DNA of 64,000 nucleotides, taken from positions 1,550,001 to 1,614,000 of the forward strand of contig CM082596.2 in the NCBI GenBank assembly GCA_040954595.2, written 5' to 3'. Shown here piece after piece: positions 42,735 through 55,850 of this stretch (its first letter is position 1; every line of letters begins with the position of its first letter). A program made the position numbers and the translations under genes. The DNA is from Balanoglossus misakiensis. Taxonomy: Eukaryota; Hemichordata. The notes beneath the pieces were generated by a model, which was given only the letters and a program-made list of their open reading frames with translations, was not told where the DNA came from and ran no database searches.

Positions 42735-44143
42735 TTACTACTCTTTCTTCGTTTAGCATGTGATTCGATCGAACCACATAGGGAAATAATTATAAAATAC
42801 GACAAGGAAAATACTTTGCCTTGAGTTGCAAAGTCGCGATCTGAGTTCACGCCTCAGGTCAAGGCAAACAAGAAACATCTGCTTCAGAAAACAAATTCAT
42901 TATTGATTGCTGTCAATTTTAATACATGGAAATCTCAAACGGGGTACTTCCTGAAGTAAATCACCACATCCAAAGTTGAAAGCGGGTGTGTTCACTGATT
43001 GGAACAGCTTATTATTGATGGCCTGGATGAAATTGAACCCGGTGTGATAGATGTGTTATCGAAATAATAAATTGGTAAAAGTTTCTCCTATATAGTGCGC
43101 AGACTGCCGTCATCAATCAATGTCTGCTGTTATGATATTACAGTCTGTTTTTCTGACTTTTATTAACCCGCATTGTCCTAATGTCTAATTATTCGCAAAT
43201 AGACTCATTTCTCTGTGTTTGCCGCTGACCTCCGACAAGGCCTGTCAACAGTTCGCCGTGTTTCACATTAAGTGGATGTTATTCTGGATCTGTCATGACA
43301 GCTTGGTCGGCACGTCTTGTGGTATACACGGCTGGTGATAGTATGCTCTATACCGTGTGTGCGGTCTCTCTATATAAATGCGTCGTTGTGAGTATGACGT
43401 ACACGTCTGACACTATACACAGTCATGTCGGTGCAATACACACCTCCATCTTATTACACAGTGATTACACATCCCCTAATAGATGTAAAGAATTTCCTTC
43501 CACTTTTGCAAAGAAATTGTTCAGGCCAATCAACGTGTGCCCATGCGAAAGACTTGCGAACAAAATGTGATCTACATCCAAAATAAGGCTAGCAATTCAA
43601 TGACAGATCTTCCAATATGTCATCATGAAAGGGGAGGCTTTTATAAACATCTAACCGAACCCGTGCTTGGGGAGACTCATGACCAGACTGTTTTTGGGAA
43701 GCTGAATTGATGGATTCTTGATGAAGATTAAACTTTCTGCAATGCAGGTATACTATAGGACTGCTGTTTTCTTGCAAGAAGTTTTTCACTCTGATGAGTT
43801 ATTTTTATATTATCACTTGGATTTGAAGTATTCTTGATCTTTATTCGAACCACCACAAGGCACTTGGGTTTCTCGCAGTACATTTTTGATTACAAGGTTA
43901 AGCTAACCATCACAACAACGGACAAGATGAAACACACCTTCTCAGAACGTGAGGGCACTACGTGGATTTGCATCTCATGGTTGATTGAATTTCCTAATCT
44001 GCGATTATCAGTTTTACGTCATGCAAGAACAAAGCTACACCTCAACAAGAATGGCGACTTAATCAACACTTTTATCTCTGTTGCTAAGGTATGTGATACA
44101 CGCTAGTACCACTTGATTCACCTGTCTACACAGGCTCTAGAGA

Positions 44144-44296
44144 ACAAGTCCTTCTAGCATAATTCTGAAGACTACAGCGCACAACGAGTACACACATTTA
44201 GTAGACCGTGACAATTTGCACTTGCGAATGACGGACCTTTTTTCGATCTTCCTTTCTGTGCGCTGTAGTCTTCAGAATTATGCTGGAAGGACTTGT
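44144..44296. mobile_element. Foldback/MITE-like element with 39-bp inverted arms
   Basis: The left arm at 44144-44182 and the right arm at 44258-44296 are reverse complements over 39 bp with a single mismatch. A 75-bp unrelated spacer separates them. There is no coding potential. The near identity of the arms suggests a recent insertion of a foldback-type miniature transposon or a recent inverted duplication. No convincing target-site duplication is visible at the outer ends. Confidence 0.7.
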
Positions 44297-46080
44297 ATTA
44301 TTAATTCATCAAAATGTTATCACTGATTTGTATCAAATAAGCCTACTTTCACCCGAAAACCGTGATCGGGTTCTTTTGCATCCGCAACGCGCAGATTGAT
44401 CAAGACATTCTCATTTACAAAACGCACGTATCTAATTTTCAGCTTACCTGCAGAGTTAAGCGCCTGTTTCGACCAATCTGCCAACTTGCATGTCTTCTTC
44501 TCTCAAAGGACGAAGCTGATATTGGTTTTCATGTCTAGACGATCATCTTGTCTGTAAAAAAAAATACGTCAATTGGTATGTAGACAGCTGAAATCGTTCC
44601 AGGAAGATGTTTTGACCAGAACAAAAACTCGTGCTATGAAAGTAAGTATGACGGGGCACTGCCACCACCCGTTGCCAACTTGTCTCTCAGATACTCGCAC
44701 GTTAGCATCAAAAATAAAACGCACACACACAAATTCTCCACTGGTAATTATGCATGCTCTCGGGAAGTTAGTTTTGACTGTTCACCATGGCAACGAGGCG
44801 ACGTCATTGCCCTTATTTTGCATTGGGGACACGTATGCATGATTGACGGGCGAGGACGGATGGATAACAAGACCACGTGGATGGTATTGTCTTTATCATG
44901 TGCAGCGAACGCGCAAATAGCCAACCCAGATATGTGAAAATCGAAACCAATTAAACAAGCTGGGAGGAGTATGTTTACACTTCTGTCACGTATTCGGTGG
45001 ATGCTGAGACGAGGTGTTTGCTTTCTTCAAGAAGATTTTTTGAAAAATCCTGTGGCATAGACACCACGAAGTATGTCATTCATTTGTTTTCTATGCAAAC
45101 ACTCCCGTGGGTTCGTGGTAATACAGTCACGTGCCACCTATGAATATGCTCATGTCCAGATGACGAGGGTATAGTGATTAGCAGCTGCATGCAAAGGCAG
45201 TCACTTCCTTTTGTGCCTTGATAACATCGTTTTAATTCAACGTTCGCTTGGTAATGCCAAAATATGTCACATCCTCAACTTCAAAATTCAAATTTGAGAC
45301 ACACTAATAGGTAATGCCACATTGTGACGAGTCTTAAATTTTTTTTAAAGCACAAAAAGTATCGCGTCAATAGATGTACCAGATCTTCAAAGAAGCCCCG
45401 CAATTACGACTATCGATAAAGTCACAGCGTTCATGGTGATGCTCAGCATTGCAGCTTATCTTTCTAAGTTGATAATCCGCAATACATGGTAGCTGTACAC
45501 GTCTCTGTGTTTCTGGTTATTCTTTCAAAAGAATATTGCTACTCAGTATGGCAAACACTTCAATCTACTGTTATGCCGTGTTTCTATGACAAAGTCAAAG
45601 TTCCCCTGGATATGACTAGCACATACTGTATTTTGTGCTGTGCTAGACCATAACTGATTGAACCGACGGGTTAAAAGTGCATGACTTCTGTTGGGCGTTG
45701 GTCAAACCTGATGGGCAAATAAAGCAGTGTGTCATCATATATCTGATCTGTTCAATACAGAAATAGAGGGACCCGCAGCTTTTCAATTCTGCGCGTTCTC
45801 ATTGACTTCGCAATTTTGATTCTGTCGTGCGATACGGTGAGATTTACAAACATCAAGAGATTGGGTCTACCCATCCAAGCGTGCCCCTTTCTGACGCCGT
45901 GCTTCCGAGATTCTTATCAAAATTCTAAATTGAAACTCTAAACTTTTCTGATTAACTTAATCCACAAAAGATAAATCGATGTTTCTCCTCTCTGTCATCA
46001 GTTCGAAAAAAAAAATAGCTGTTCTTACGCTTCAGTGAAAGCACATAATGCCGAAGCCACGCTCATGGCAACTTTAAAGG

Positions 46081-46194
46081 TGTACAGTCACCATTAGCCA
46101 ATCATAAATTTTCAGTGGGTGGCCATGCAAAAACAGTGCGCCACCAGATGGTCATTCGAAGACATTTATGATTGGTTGATGAATGTTACACATC
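46081..46194. repeat. Imperfect inverted repeat with 12-bp perfect core
   Basis: CCAATCATAAAT at 46098-46109 is mirrored by ATTTATGATTGG at 46164-46175. Weaker similarity extends outward on both sides toward 46081 and 46194. It is probably a decayed miniature transposon. Confidence 0.4.
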
Positions 46195-46395
46195 CAAACA
46201 AATTGCAATAATTCATCTAACGTCAATACTTTAATGATGTGACAAAAGTGAGAAACCTCGTTTTTAAGTCTACGAGCAAAGACAGCTAACAAGTAGCGGA
46301 AATAGTAATTAAAAGTCACATGTCACTAATCGCCATTTCTTTCCACAGAGTAATACCTTTTGCACGCTGTTAACATTAAATGACCCTCAATATGT

Positions 46396-46433
46396 AGAGT
46401 GAGAGAGAGAGGGGGAGGGGAAGGGAGGGAGAG
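46396..46433. repeat. GA/GGGGA microsatellite
   Basis: Short purine repeat passing from GA to GGGA-type units. Confidence 0.7.
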
Positions 46434-48942
46434 TATAGTCACTACTTTGACTTTACTCATGCTCCACAAAGCTGTGCTTCGGTTAGACATGTAACAGCTG
46501 TCGTAGAGAGGTGCAGGGTTTATGATGACATTTCTGCTTTGAATATATATTCTGATTGGCTTTGGCTGAGACTGCACATCCCCTGAAGAAATGTATCAGG
46601 ATGTGCAGTATGGAACGAGTATCTAGCCTGTGATTTATGCTCATGAAACTAAATGTAATATACGGTTTTTGTTAAATAATAGCAAGGTTGTGACCTTTCT
46701 AGTGGGAAACTGGACTGTTAACTAATTGTAAGAGCCAATGTCACTTAGTGGAGTCATGACCCGTAGCAGAGTACGCTCTGCAATCAATATAGAGGGCTTT
46801 CTCGGATTCCAAGTAGTCCCTGCAGATTGGCACCAATCCCTTGGAAAGTGAAGGGAAAATTCCCCCTTGTCATTATCCAGGCGCTTGTTTCTCGCTCTCT
46901 TTTAGAGAAATACCACTTTCCAATAAATTGCTTGATGCTTGCACCAACTGAATCACAAATCGTACCCCGTGGCTAGTCTGGCTTAAACAGTGGCCAGTGT
47001 TCTTAGCACAATTAAGTCAGTGTTTCAGCAAGATCCTCTCTGTTAAGTCCCATCAAGGCGGGCATTGTGTGCAAAGCGAGAATTTTCTCTTTGAATCTAA
47101 ATATAGAGAATCATTTTAATCACAAGACATTGACCACTTGCCATGTACATATCCCTCAATAGTTTAAAATCTCCACACACAATGAATATTCCGAATGACA
47201 TGAACAGGTCATACAAGGCTAACGCGTTATTATCACGCCCATTTAAAACCCCAGCAGCACAGTACAACATTATCTCTCCAATTTACAAACTAATATTGCA
47301 CACTCACGGCGTACTGTGTCCTTATTTCAGGGGTTGGTTTAATGAGCAAAAAGTCAATTATCAGATTAATGAAATTTCCTGGAAAGAAGTCATAACTGAC
47401 ATAAAATTAGTGAACTAATAACAGGCTGAATTAATGAAACGAAAAACGCAATTTCTTGGAACGACGTCCATTATGCATAAACACATTGCATCTTACATCA
47501 ACAGTTTTCAGGGGACTGAACGAGGCACTCCAGTCTAAAGGCTTCATTTGCCTATGGTCAAGCTTTGTTGCCATCACCTTTACTAAGGTGTTAGACTCTA
47601 AGCTAAACCATTGTCCCTCGATAAACGAGGGGTCGTGACTTAACAACGTAAGTTTGAACGCAAGGATATCATTGGCGCGAGGGGAATAAGTCAATAAGAC
47701 AATGCCAAATAATGTCACTTGTTCTTTTCTCTTTGTGGCATAAGGATGCTCAACAATCTAAACTATTGTTTCCAATACGCGAAATAATGCAAAACATAAT
47801 GCATTCGCATCCAATGAAAATACTCCAAATATTTTCCTGATTCTACAAAACTGATTGCAAGTCGGAAAATATGAATTAATCTTTGTGTGCGATACATTTG
47901 TATCTTAACAGTGACAGAATATCAACTTGCCTGACCCGCGCGAACTCTCTGTCAACACTCGATTTGACCCATGTTCCGGACTGATCAATTTCCAAATATC
48001 AATTTCATTTTCTTGTGGTAATGATATGTTAAAAACTAAAATGCGTGTCGGTTCTGTGATATCAGTGAACATTTTAATATGGTTTGTTTCATGACAAAGT
48101 GTCCAGAAATCAATATTTGTCTTCTTAGCGAAACATCTTTAATAAATTTACTTGACGGACGTCGCTCACTGTCTGTTCCGTCTCCGGCAATGCACAGATT
48201 TTACACTCATATGATTCTTGTTCGATGGCTTTAATTTTATATAACAAACTAAGGAAACTACTTGTATCTTCCCAACAGTTTTGATCCTATATGGCAATTA
48301 AATTCACTTATTTCATTTGAACATATAGTTTGGAAAATATGCGCGCTCCCAGACAGTGTATATATCGGCCTTTGGTGCTCCCAGAATCGCGACCGGTCAA
48401 TTCACCAACACAAAACCTCAAAGCGCAACCTGAGCCCCATACTTCAGAGAACCGCCCGTCCATTCATAGACTGATTTTATGAATGCTAGGATAACTGTAA
48501 GACCACTTACTTCGACATTATCCGTTTTAGCAACGGAAAGAATACAATAAAGCAATCAAACCCGCACAGACTTTAATGGTTACAATTGCATCTGCCATTG
48601 ATGCTTTCAAGTAGGGGGCGGTATGCTTTTATCTTGAAGTAGGGCTGAAGATGAATGAACTCAGTTTTTATAGATTCTGAGGTTCTTTTGCTTTCTTTGG
48701 TCGACTGACTTCCTTTGTTGTTCCTCGGGTAGACAGATCGTGTTTGTCATTTTAAAGAGCAACTCATCTGGTGTAAAGCAACATAGACAATTTCACAGAT
48801 GCCAACAATCGTTCCCTGAGATGTTTTTGGCACAGAAGCCTCCAATCAGTTTTGAGGACATTTGCTTCTTATTCCGAGGGTTTCAGAAACTATACTAGCT
48901 ATGTTGTCAGCTCAAAAAATCAAAGGAAACAATGACTCGACT

Positions 48943-49107
48943 AGACTCTCTCACAGCCCACGATTCGCTACAAGGCTCTTCACTGACGCGCCCTCAACCG
49001 TTTAGCAAAGGAGACGCCCCATATGGTGTTGTGTAGCCTCTCGCCGGGCACACATGCAATCAGACCGTAAGCCTGCACGGTCGGCGAGAGGGGCTGTGAG
49101 AGAATCT
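48943..49107. repeat. Nested inverted repeats
   Basis: Outer arms at 48943-48959 and 49091-49107 pair over 17 bp with one mismatch. Inner arms CCTCTCGCCG at 49037-49046 and CGGCGAGAGG at 49082-49091 pair perfectly over 10 bp. The outer right arm and inner right arm share one base, so only one fold can use that base. The area is more G+C-rich than its surroundings. Confidence 0.45.
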
Positions 49108-50638
49108 ATGACTCGACAAGCAAGAACCTGGCATCACTTTGTAGAATTCATGTCCTTCAAGGCAACCTTTGCAGTGGACGTGGGTCATATTACGTTCATA
49201 GGAATTTGGGCCTTCTGTTTTCAACTTTAAGTGTGTTCGCAAGCTGATTAGAAACCTTGACTTTCACCTCCAAGATACCAAACTTTATAGCATTTCCACT
49301 GATGAAAATTGCCCTTCCAAGAGTACAAATCACACATACCAGTACACGCACAACTCTATCAAGGGCTGTAAAGTGAAAAGTCTAGTACATTTACACTATT
49401 TGATTATGGTCAGTCTGCCGATGATTGCGCTCACTGCCTAAAATTATTTGGATACTTGTCTGTTGGGTGTCGAATTCATGTCAACCGAGCGGCATTGAAA
49501 GTATCTGAAAATCTGAGATGAACTGACGGAAATCCATTTCCTGTGTTGTAAAGTGGTTCTGAGAACGTAGAACACGTGACTCCCATTCTAATACAACTCT
49601 GAGTTGCAAATGTGTATGGCATATGTCCCAGTCACAAATAAATTCGCAGCCTGGGTAGACTAGGTGTATGTAACCCTGGGGAACGTTGTATTTCCGCTCT
49701 CTGACAAACGAAGAAACAAGATCATCAAACCATATACTGATACCCTACTCTCGGAAGTGTCTTTTATTTTTCTTGTGCAACGAGATGGACTAGTCTGATA
49801 AATCTGAAATATGAGGTTTTTTAACCCTCAGGGGAAGTTGAGTCATAACATTGGCAGTGTGCCATTCCACCAGTCACACCATCACTATATTGCCACTCAG
49901 CTCCACTAAACATGAGACACCATCATAGAACTGCGTCCATTACAAGAATACAAAATCTATACAGTTTGCTTTCATTTTGAAGAAAAAGAAGTGAAAAATT
50001 AAAACCTCTTACCGTTCAGCCTATTTCTCCGCAGTGGTCTCCAAATGACCGAACCATTTCCCGTTCCTGAATTTATTTCTAATATAGAACAAATGATAAC
50101 GATTCAATATTACAGGTATAAATCGATCTTTAATTTATTGTTCAAATCAGAACTGGAATTTTACACGTGTGAAAGAAGAGAATCTTTGAACATGAGATCG
50201 TAAAACTCACTAGAGAAACTATTGAAACCGATCAAAAAACCAGGTAACAATATAATATACAGGTCTGGACTTGGATATATATTTGTCATACGAGTATTCG
50301 TGGCCATGAGTAACACAGGTTTTTATACTAGCACACATTTTTTCTCAGTTTGACAACAAAAGGCTTTTTTATGCATTGCTAAAAGTTCACTCTTTAACAT
50401 AAGAAGTCAGCATTTGTCAGAAATTGGCGTACAGCAACTAGCCATGGTTTTGCTGAAAAAGTTTCAACTATAAAAATACAGATCTGTCACCTGGGGGCGC
50501 TCTTAGAGCATTGCACTCACCAATTTCGTAAAAGTCATTCATCTGCCACACCTGCACTTCCTAACAGCATACTCTATCTAAAATTCCTTCAAAGAGGAAA
50601 AATTACACGAATAAACGTGGTGATGCAATTCACATTGC

Positions 50639-51034
50639 AAAAACTGAACTAAAAATAAAAAGACATAAAAAACTTAAAGAAATCCAAAGAAAAATAAACA
50701 GAATCATAAAACTATACAGATGTCATCGAAACTTTGGGATCTTTATAACATGTTTTATAACTCAAAACAGAAATCTAAAAAGACAAAAATAATAAATCTA
50801 GAAACAAATAAACAGACATGCAGAACTAAAAGAAATTTCCTAAAAATGAACAAACTCATAAAAGTATATGTATATAGTATATAAACTTTGGAATCTTTAT
50901 AACATGCGTTATAGCTCAAAACAGAAATCTAAAAAGACAAAACAAAAGATGTCTCCAGACAAATAAAACAGACATGCAAAAATAAAAGAAAACTACTAAA
51001 AAATAAAATCATAGAACTACACAGTTGTCATCTA
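50639..51034. repeat. A-rich tandem repeat, about 154-bp unit
   Basis: A unit running through ATCATAAAACTAYACAG, ACTTTGGRATCTTTATAACATG and CAAAACAGAAATCTAAAAAG occurs from about 50702 and again from about 50855. The start of a third copy lies at 51007-51034, and a diverged fragment precedes the first. Matching points at 50731 and 50885 give a 154-bp period. It lies just beyond the 3' end of the aldehyde dehydrogenase gene and has no coding potential. Confidence 0.7.
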
Positions 51035-51134
51035 CTGTAAACTCACGTCAGAGAAGAGGCAAAAATTGCGGCATGATTTTTTTTTTCTGTCATTCATTCA
51101 TTCGCTAAGGCACGTTACGGTGTCGAGTGGATCT

Positions 51135-54100
51135 TTATGAATTCTTCTGTGGAATTTTCATGGTCACCTGCAGAGGAAGAAGACATTTCTGTGATTATCT
51201 CAAATGATGTCATAAGTCATCAAGGGCCAACAGACATCAGGTACAAGGGTTACTTTTAATTTTGTGAAATCTTAGCATGTCTTAATAGCAATGTTTTGCA
51301 TCAGTGTTTCAAAACTTACAGTTTTGACTTCAGTGTAAGCTTCCAGACCATACTCTCCAAGTTCACGTCCACTGCCAGACATTTTGTAGCCACCAAATGG
51401 AGCCTGGGCACCAAACACGTCATAGCAATTCACCCTGCAAATTAAAACACCACCAAATGTAAATGTCATCAGCAACTGAGATTGACAAATCATGGACAAA
51501 GATATCTTTCACTGAATGAAAATAAATCATTAAATGCCCACTGATTTCCTTAGTGATGTATGAATCTTACCAGACAGTACCAGCTCTGACACCATTTGCA
51601 ATCATAATAGCTTTGTTGATATCTGTTGTGTGAACAGCTGCAGCCAGACCATAGGAAGTTTGATTGGCACGCTCAATCACTTCATTGATGTCTTTGAATT
51701 TCATCAGCTGCATGACTGGTCCAAAAATCTGTAGAATGGTTGAAAGAGAATCACTTGATCTATTGTGCCAGTTAAAAGATGGAGTGACCCAAATGATCTT
51801 TTTTGTTTTCTTTATCATCAAAACAAAGACATGGAGATGACCGTCATCAGTGATGGTCTATGGAACTAACTTACTCATGAGAGGGGAGAACGTAAAGTCT
51901 GCTCACTGACTAAAAAACTTTCAGAAAGCAAATCTGTATGACCTCTGACCTACACACCTCTTCCTTGGCGATTCTCATGTTGTCTTGTACATCAGCAAAG
52001 ACCGTGGGCTCTACGAAATAGCCCTTGTCGCCATAGCGATTACCACCAACCAGCAACTTGGCCCCTTCCTTCTTGCCACTGTCAATCAAGTTTAGAATCT
52101 TGTTCATCTGTTCTTCATCCACCTGAAGCAAAAAAAAGCCAATCAATTATCAATTTTACATCGCAAAGTAATTGACCCTCACCTTAATCACTCACACAAA
52201 GGCACTACAGTCCACAGGACTCCAGTAGAAAAGTTCACTGATGTCACAACTATTCAGGAGTACTGTAACCCTGGCAACAGTTTGGATATGTTCTCTGCAG
52301 TATTCACATACCTGGGGTCCTTGTTCATTGCTTTCATCAAATGGATTTCCAACAGTACGTGTCTTAGCTCTCTCCACACTTCTTTCCACAAACTCATCGT
52401 AGACTTTTTCGTGCACAAATGTACGCGATCCAGCACAACAACACTGGCCTTGGTTGAAGAAGAGAGCAAAGTGGCTCTCTTCGACAGCGTCACTCACTGT
52501 GTGTCAAACAAAAGAGAATTCAATAAATAACCAGTGGCTATATGCATTTCAGTTGAAGATGGCCTGTTTGTTATTTTTCTTTTTTCCAAAACTTCAAACA
52601 AATCTCACTTGACACAGCAAAGGCTGAGTGATCTGAGATGAGAAAGATCAATGATTTTTTTGTCTCAAAACTTACTATCTGCATCCTCCAAAATGATGTT
52701 TGGACTTTTTCCTCCCAGTTCCAAAGTCACTTTCTTCAGGTTACTCTTGCCCGCAGCTTGTTGGATGAGGTGTCCAACCTGTTAGGTTATTGGAAATTTT
52801 ACTTTAGTAATGTAGATTTTAATGTAAAATTGGCACACCCTGATTGGACTTTATGATGGCCTCACAATTACAGATGTGTACCAACCTCTGTTGAACCAGT
52901 GAAAGCAACTTTATCAACATCCATGTGTTCAGCGATGGCTGCACCAGCTGTGGGACCATATCCTGGGATGATGTTGACAACACCAGCAGGAAAACCAGCC
53001 TGGAGGCATCAAAATGTAGTTACTATGTTAATAAACATGTAAACGATGCTTTTATCATCTCATAACTCTAAAGTCCATTGACAACTGTACATTGATAGAA
53101 AACCACACAGCAAATTTTGAAAGAAATTTAGATTAAATAAGAATGCCGTACCTCTTTAATCAACTCTGCAACATAGAGGGCAGTGAGTGGAGTCTGCTCA
53201 GCTGGTTTCATGACAATGGTGTTGCCAGTAGAAAGAGCCGGTCCCAACTTCCAACACTGCATCAGCAATGGGAAATTCCACTGTGAAAACACAAAATCAA
53301 GTCTATAAGTATAAAGTCCGTCCACTGCTGCATAGCTCACACATCAGATTCGAAGGTGCCATATTGAATTTCTTTCATAGGAAGTAAACATATAAAATCC
53401 ACAGCTTACTGGAATGATCTGTCCACACACACCAACAGGTTCATGGCGAGTATAGCAGAAATAATCACCATCTGAAAAAAAATTGAATAGTTTATTTAAC
53501 ATATGGTTGTATTTACACGACATATACAATTAAATTTGCTGTATACATGTAGTTCAAGGGATTTAGAATGTTTTCACAATAGTTTCACAATATTACTTAA
53601 GAGAGTCGATACTTCTTACCAATAGGAATGGTCTTTCCATGGATCTTATCAGCCCAGCCAGCGTAGTAACTGAAATAAAAACAAACATCAGACATGAACA
53701 TACTAATACCCCTATAAAAATTGCATTCATCTACTGTATTAATCTACGACTCATGATGGTAAATCATGGCAGAGGTTTGGTTAGCCATATGCAACATTGA
53801 TGAACACTTGCAGTTTTCTTTCTTACCGTAAACATTTGATTGACAAGCCCAAATCATCTTCATAGGCGACATGGAAAGGTTTACCATTGTCAAGTGTTTC
53901 CAAGCTCTGCAGGGAGTGAAAAAATAAATCTGTCAATACTATTCACACTGCCTGTTCCTGACTTTGCTGAAAAAAAGAGCTTAGCAAAAAACGCTGGTTA
54001 TAAGCTTCACTTACAGCAATATATGCTCTGTCTCTTTCAATAAGATCAGCCAGTTTATTCAGCAGATTGCCACGCTCTGATGCATCCGTTGTTCTCCATG

Positions 54101-55402
54101 GTGACCCCAACTTGAAAGCTTCATTAGCAGCCACAACTGCCTTGTCCACGTCAGCCTGCCAAGAGATACCTTGTTTGTAAAATGTGCTATGCATGCAAAT
54201 AAGGGTACGGACCTAGTGACAGTGTTCCTTTAAGGTGAACCCTCTGGACCTAGTGACAGTGTCCCTTTAAGGTGAATCCTCTGGACCTTGTGACAGTGTC
54301 CCTTTAAGTTCAACCTTCTGGACCTAACTCATACGACATTACAAATGAAAAGTTACCAGGAGTGAAAAAGTTTTAAATGTAGGGTATTTTCATTGGTTTT
54401 CAAAAGTATGCACTAGTCCTGTTTTTGTTTTTTGTTTTCACCCACCTTGTCTCCCTCAGCAACATCACATATCTTCTCTCCAGTAGTAGGGTTGATGGTT
54501 GGGAAAGTCTTCCCACTCACAGAGTTCTGCCACTCATTGTTGATGAAAATCTGCAATGCAAAAATTTACTTCCTGGTTTAATATTTGTACCTCGTCTATT
54601 CCCATCTCTAAAGGTCCAACTTTTATACCAAATATAAAACAATGGAACCATGGATCTAACCATGCTGGTAAAAGGGTTAAGGCTCAGTCATCCAGCAAAT
54701 CATTTCAAACACCACGTTCCATTATATTTTCATGTTTGCATACATATCGATGTCACTGACAGATTGAGAAGAGTCATTTTAGCCCACATTTCTGTCAGAA
54801 GATAGACATTTAGTGATTTACAGTGTGTCAATTTGCTCACTGTTACACTTTGCTAACATTTTCAAATACAGATATTTGGAAATGTACAATAGCATATGAA
54901 TGCCATAAATATGTCTATTTCTTACGGAATTCTGTGCCAAAATTGACACCCTTACCTAATGTTGCTCACTCAATACATTATACAAATGCGAAAATGAAGA
55001 CAAATACAGTGCGAGACGATTCACAGAGCGGCCGACAAGATGTAGGAAGTTGAATAAATTAATGATTAACACTTTCGTTTACAGCAGTTACAGATGGAGG
55101 CCACATGTTTCCGTGCATTTTTTGACCGAACTGACAAATTAGTTGACGACAAAGTGAACCACGCAATCTGTGGCTCGATATTTTAGATATTATTGGATAT
55201 ATATGGGGATATATATGGGGATTATTCGGTCAAAAAGCACGTGTTATTATTGACACTTTCAACTACTGACCACGCCTACCTGGTTGTAGTGAATATCCGG
55301 GTTGAGATGTGGTTTCGGTTTTGCCACTGTAGCATAGCTGCAGCGGGATAAAACGCCCCAATTTGGCTTCAGTGCCGCTCGCAAGATTCCCACAGAAAGC
55401 AT
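51135..55402 (-). CDS. ALDH2: Mitochondrial aldehyde dehydrogenase (ALDH2 type), 14 exons, complete
   Basis: Oxidises aldehydes such as acetaldehyde to acids with NAD+, presumably in the mitochondrial matrix. Coding exons, 5' to 3': 55402-55280, 54550-54446, 54155-54015, 53906-53827, 53669-53620, 53471-53410, 53280-53152, 52999-52886, 52778-52676, 52496-52312, 52122-51958, 51728-51571, 51434-51320, 51167-51135. All introns are GT-AG and the joined frame is open: 1563 bp, 520 residues against 517 for human ALDH2. Residues 1-25 form an Arg/Ser/Ala-rich mitochondrial presequence. Catalytic features align with a constant offset of three: Asn189 in WNFP, the Gly-Ser-Thr-Glu cofactor motif near 264-268, Glu288 in LELGGKSP and nucleophile Cys322 in the Cys-Cys-Cys triplet. 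Glu507 matches the position of the human E504K variant and is Glu here. The protein ends [10 protein letters not shown]. The start is the only ATG giving the presequence; the frame continues upstream only to a GTG. The mitochondrial ALDH1B1 type is an alternative name, but the invertebrate gene would be ancestral to both. Confidence 0.97.
54209..54326. repeat. 37-bp tandem repeat, three copies, in ALDH intron 2
   Basis: Copies start with GGACCTAGTGACAGTG-type sequence at 54209, 54246 and 54283, an exact 37-bp period. A fourth partial copy (GGACCTA) starts at 54320. Few differences separate the copies, so the array is young. Confidence 0.8.
54600..54680. mobile_element. Decayed copy of the 91-bp palindromic MITE, in ALDH intron 1
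   Basis: Its interior (AAAGGTCCAAC, ACAATGG, ACCATG) and right end (GGTAAAAGGGTTAA) match the copies at 56828-56918 and 62095-62185. The left terminal repeat is eroded. Confidence 0.55.
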
Positions 55403-55850
55403 GTTGCAAATTTCCAACTGACCCAAACAAATAAATACGGTGAACTTCTGCGGGAACAGGACTAGTCTACACTTCACAATTTGGCCTGCGTTGCAGATGG
55501 GAGCACAGAGGTCACGTGGGTCACGACCCGAGTGAGGTCATTACATAACGCCCTCTAGTGATGTACTCTGATCACGTATATGGTCGTGTGTGGATGCGTA
55601 TATACTTTTCAGTCTGTTTTACTGTAGTACCAAAAGGTTTTCATGTTTGTGGGAGTCGATCGTCATCATTCCCATGTACAATATAAGCAGCAAATGTATC
55701 TGTCTCTTAGGTTTGCAATTTTATAAGCCAAAAATCTCCACTCAGAGAACATACTCTCGTCTCTCTCACATCGCCCACGTACCACGATCTCTGCATGCCA
55801 AATAAAGTACATCGTTCTAAGAACTTTAGTATTTATGCAAAATTTCATGC
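55403..55850. other. Short intergenic region: ALDH promoter side and MOXD1-like 3' flank
   Basis: Only about 450 bp separate the ALDH start codon from the MOXD1-like poly(A) signal. A palindromic E-box CACGTG lies at 55513-55518, about 110 bp upstream of the ALDH ATG. No strong TATA box stands out. The ALDH promoter must therefore be compact or overlap the neighbouring 3' end. An AATAAA on the plus strand at 55801 has no matching plus-strand gene. Confidence 0.4.

Larger units (their letters stand above)
27813..44143. other. Gene-poor non-coding DNA, middle part
   Basis: No exon, RNA gene or transposase motif could be recognised on either strand. Short tracts include three AAAACGC-type units at about 37434-37455 and a GA run near 38176-38189. 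TGACGTCA octamers occur near 35399 and 39031. Open frames of 60-103 codons here are unrelated to known families. Confidence 0.5.
44297..50630. other. Non-coding DNA downstream of the ALDH gene
   Basis: No exon recognised. It holds a 12-bp perfect inverted repeat at 46098-46109 and 46164-46175 in a weak longer palindrome, a GA tract at 46396-46433, and a nested inverted-repeat region at 48943-49107. Open frames are short and unrelated to known proteins. Confidence 0.5.

Noticed and set aside
1-51134. Retrotransposon or transposase genes
   Set aside because: No reverse transcriptase, integrase or transposase motif was seen in any open frame. Only short non-autonomous elements are visible.
52254-52493. 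Second minus-strand frame overlapping the ALDH catalytic exon
   Set aside because: It is a shadow of the real frame, which carries the catalytic cysteine motif and joins its neighbours in phase.
55403-55477. Upstream extension of the ALDH protein
   Set aside because: It would start with GTG. The ATG at 55402 gives a normal mitochondrial presequence and the expected total length.
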